From an uncultured Thermoanaerobacterales bacterium (lineage in GTDB: Bacteria; Bacillota; Clostridia; Christensenellales; UBA1242): a stretch of 8,798 bases of DNA. This document shows, in pieces, positions 7,892 to 8,798 of this stretch. The DNA is taken from NCBI GenBank assembly GCA_900557695.1, contig USTP01000040.1, positions 1 to 8,798 of the forward strand. Reading direction: 5' to 3'. The notes beneath the pieces were generated by a model. That model was not told the DNA's origin and made no database searches. It saw only the letters and a program-made list of their open reading frames with translations. The translations under genes were made by a program, and so were the position numbers. Each line of letters starts with the position of its first letter. Position 1 is the first letter of the stretch.

Positions 7892-8464
7892 ATGGAAAAA
7901 GAAATAAGTGAAAAACAAAATATATTGATTCATAGTTGCTGTGGGCCATGTAGCACCACTGCAATTTTTGAGCTTGGCGAAAACTATAATATAACGGTTT
8001 GCTATTATAACCCCAATATTTATCCAGAAGAAGAATACATAAAAAGAAAAAGCGAGCAAATAAAGCTTATAAATCAAATCAATAGCGAGGGCAATATTAA
8101 AATAAATGTGCTTGATGCTGATTACGACCCAGAGAATTATGAAAAACTTGTTGAAAATTTAAGAAATGAAAAAGAAGGTGGGGCTAGGTGCTCTGTTTGC
8201 TTTGAAATGAGGCTTTCAAAAGTTGCTTTTCTTGCTAAAACTAATGGTTTTGATTTGTTTGCAACAACTTTAACTGTAAGCCCACATAAAAATGCTAAGC
8301 TAATCAATGAAATCGGCGAAAAGGTTGCTAAAACTTACGGCATATCATATTTGCCAACAGATTTTAAAAAGAAAGATGGCTATAAAAAGAGTATTGAATA
8401 CTCGAAACAATATGATTTGTATAGGCAGAGGTATTGTGGTTGTCGCTATTCAATCTGGTTTTAG
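7892..8464 (+). CDS. queH: Epoxyqueuosine reductase QueH (DUF208 family)
   Basis: QueH reduces epoxyqueuosine to queuosine at the wobble position (G34) of GUN-anticodon tRNAs, the last step of the pathway, and is the non-orthologous replacement of QueG. The 190-residue protein shows the family cysteine motifs: HSCCGPCS (C16, C17, C20), RCSVC (C100, C103) and YCGC (C182, C184), which bind the metal cofactors including an Fe-S cluster. Also seen are YYNPNIYPEEEYIKRK (38-53) and TTLTVSPHKN (125-134). Start: ATG at 7892, 8 bases after AAGAAG; an in-frame GTG at 7886 overlapping the argS stop has no ribosome binding site at a proper distance. No other queuosine genes are in the window. Its final Trp-Phe-stop codons (8456-8464) run into the 5' arm of the structured element downstream, so the stop TAG lies in that helix. 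Confidence 0.93.
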   Translation: MEKEISEKQNILIHSCCGPCSTTAIFELGENYNITVCYYNPNIYPEEEYIKRKSEQIKLINQINSEGNIKINVLDADYDPENYEKLVENLRNEKEGGARCSVCFEMRLSKVAFLAKTNGFDLFATTLTVSPHKNAKLINEIGEKVAKTYGISYLPTDFKKKDGYKKSIEYSKQYDLYRQRYCGCRYSIWF

Positions 8465-8689
8465 GGGATATTTTGCCCTTGGAAGTTCAGAAATCAAAAG
8501 AAACTTAGTAAGTCATTAAACACTAGGGGTCCCCATAAAACTTTAGATTTATGGGGAGAGGAGAAGTCAAGTGAGAGCCAGGGGTTGGGTAAGAAGTAGC
8601 CAATCCAAAGCCGAACTTGAACTTAGACGAAAACTCCTTGCTAAGTTTTTTTAATTTCTTTCTTCGAAGAGCAAACTATCCCCTAAAAC
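8458..8689 (+). ncRNA. Candidate structured RNA or RNA-like repeat element, family not recognised
   Basis: The two ends are a 19-nt inverted repeat with one mismatch (8458-8476 with 8671-8689), and pairing continues inward: 8478-8480/8667-8669, 8482-8485/8662-8665, 8489-8494/8654-8659 and 8497-8508/8641-8652, about 43 pairs in all with small internal loops. Inside are a 10-bp hairpin (8530-8539/8548-8557, 8-base loop) and a second arm of stacked helices 8559-8563/8634-8638, 8567-8572/8615-8620 and 8582-8588/8600-8606 (11-base loop). All are mutually nested. Two pairs are G-U on the plus strand (8500/8649, 8584/8604) and would be A-C on the other, favouring plus-strand transcription. An alternative hairpin 8620-8626/8641-8647 followed by T5 would compete as a terminator. 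I see no clear promoter, and no hallmark of RNase P RNA, tmRNA, SRP RNA or group II intron domain V. A mobile inverted-repeat element remains possible; no target-site duplication is evident. Confidence 0.5.
8467..8543 (+). repeat. Direct repeat, copy 1 (5' third of the structured element)
   Basis: This 77-base segment recurs at 8722-8798, offset 255 bases, with two differences: G at 8475 versus A at 8730, and C at 8488 versus T at 8743. It covers the 5' strand of the long helix from 8467 inward and the 5' arm of the 10-bp hairpin. The last 55 bases (8489-8543) are identical to the end of the window. Confidence 0.97.
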
Positions 8690-8721
8690 GGTAGAGTGGA
8701 ATAACAGATAAAGGTCTTGAT

Positions 8722-8798
8722 GATATTTTACCCTTGGAAGTTTAGAAATCAAAAGAAACTTAGTAAGTCATTAAACACTAGGGGTCCCCATAAAACTT
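8722..8798 (+). repeat. Direct repeat, copy 2 (cut by the window end)
   Basis: Second copy of the 5' part of the element, 75 of 77 bases identical to copy 1, ending exactly at the window edge. The sequence just before it (8713-8721) is only weakly similar to the corresponding outer arm of copy 1 (8458-8466). The spacer 8690-8721 holds nothing I recognise. It implies that a second whole element follows in tandem. Confidence 0.95.

Noticed and set aside
8307..8519. 70-codon plus-strand frame overlapping the end of queH
   Set aside because: Out-of-frame shadow of queH with no ribosome binding site; its C-terminal part reads through the repeat, and the queH frame is clearly the coding one.
8458..8689. 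Retron RNA, group II intron, tmRNA, SRP or RNase P RNA identity for the element
   Set aside because: Flanking complementary ends resemble retron a1/a2 arms, but there is no reverse transcriptase in view and no AGC branch site next to the arm; the characteristic conserved cores of the other families are not seen.
8690..8699. tRNA D-arm-like string in the spacer after the element
   Set aside because: No acceptor stem, anticodon arm or T-arm can be built around it.

Overview
The window is a compact, AT-rich stretch of a low-GC Gram-positive type genome (Bacillota, probably an uncultured Clostridia or related gut-type lineage; this is inference). The support is a rhodanese-less Bacillus-type ThiI next to its cysteine desulfurase, a QueH enzyme, purine-rich Shine-Dalgarno sites, near-consensus sigma-A promoters that all have 17-bp spacers, and standard use of TGA as stop. 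It is almost certainly the end-to-end sequence of a metagenome or draft contig. Bases 1-49 are Illumina Nextera adapter, and the last 55 bases exactly repeat an internal segment, as expected at a k=55 de Bruijn graph end.

Layout. (1) 50-2337, plus strand: a cysteine desulfurase (missing its first few codons) overlaps thiI by one base; together they make 4-thiouridine in tRNA. (2) 2356-3666, minus strand: a family GT4 glycosyltransferase, convergent with thiI, sharing a bidirectional terminator whose loop holds the glycosyltransferase stop codon. (3) 3667-3895: a divergent promoter region with back-to-back consensus promoters. (4) 3896-6049, plus: a Zn/Cd/Pb-type P1B ATPase, again with its stop codon in a terminator loop. 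(5) 6120-8464, plus: argS from its own extended -10 promoter, then queH two bases after the argS stop, so translationally coupled; queH makes the last step of queuosine synthesis. Four of the six genes therefore serve tRNA modification or charging.

(6) 8458-8798 is the unexplained part. It holds a 232-nt element whose two ends fold into a long imperfect helix (about 43 base pairs by hand count) enclosing an apical part with several further nested helices, all compatible with one another. A 77-bp piece of it recurs 255 bp downstream at the window edge, so the element seems to be at least a tandem pair. I could not match it to a known RNA family and regard it as a candidate undescribed structured RNA or RNA-like repeat.
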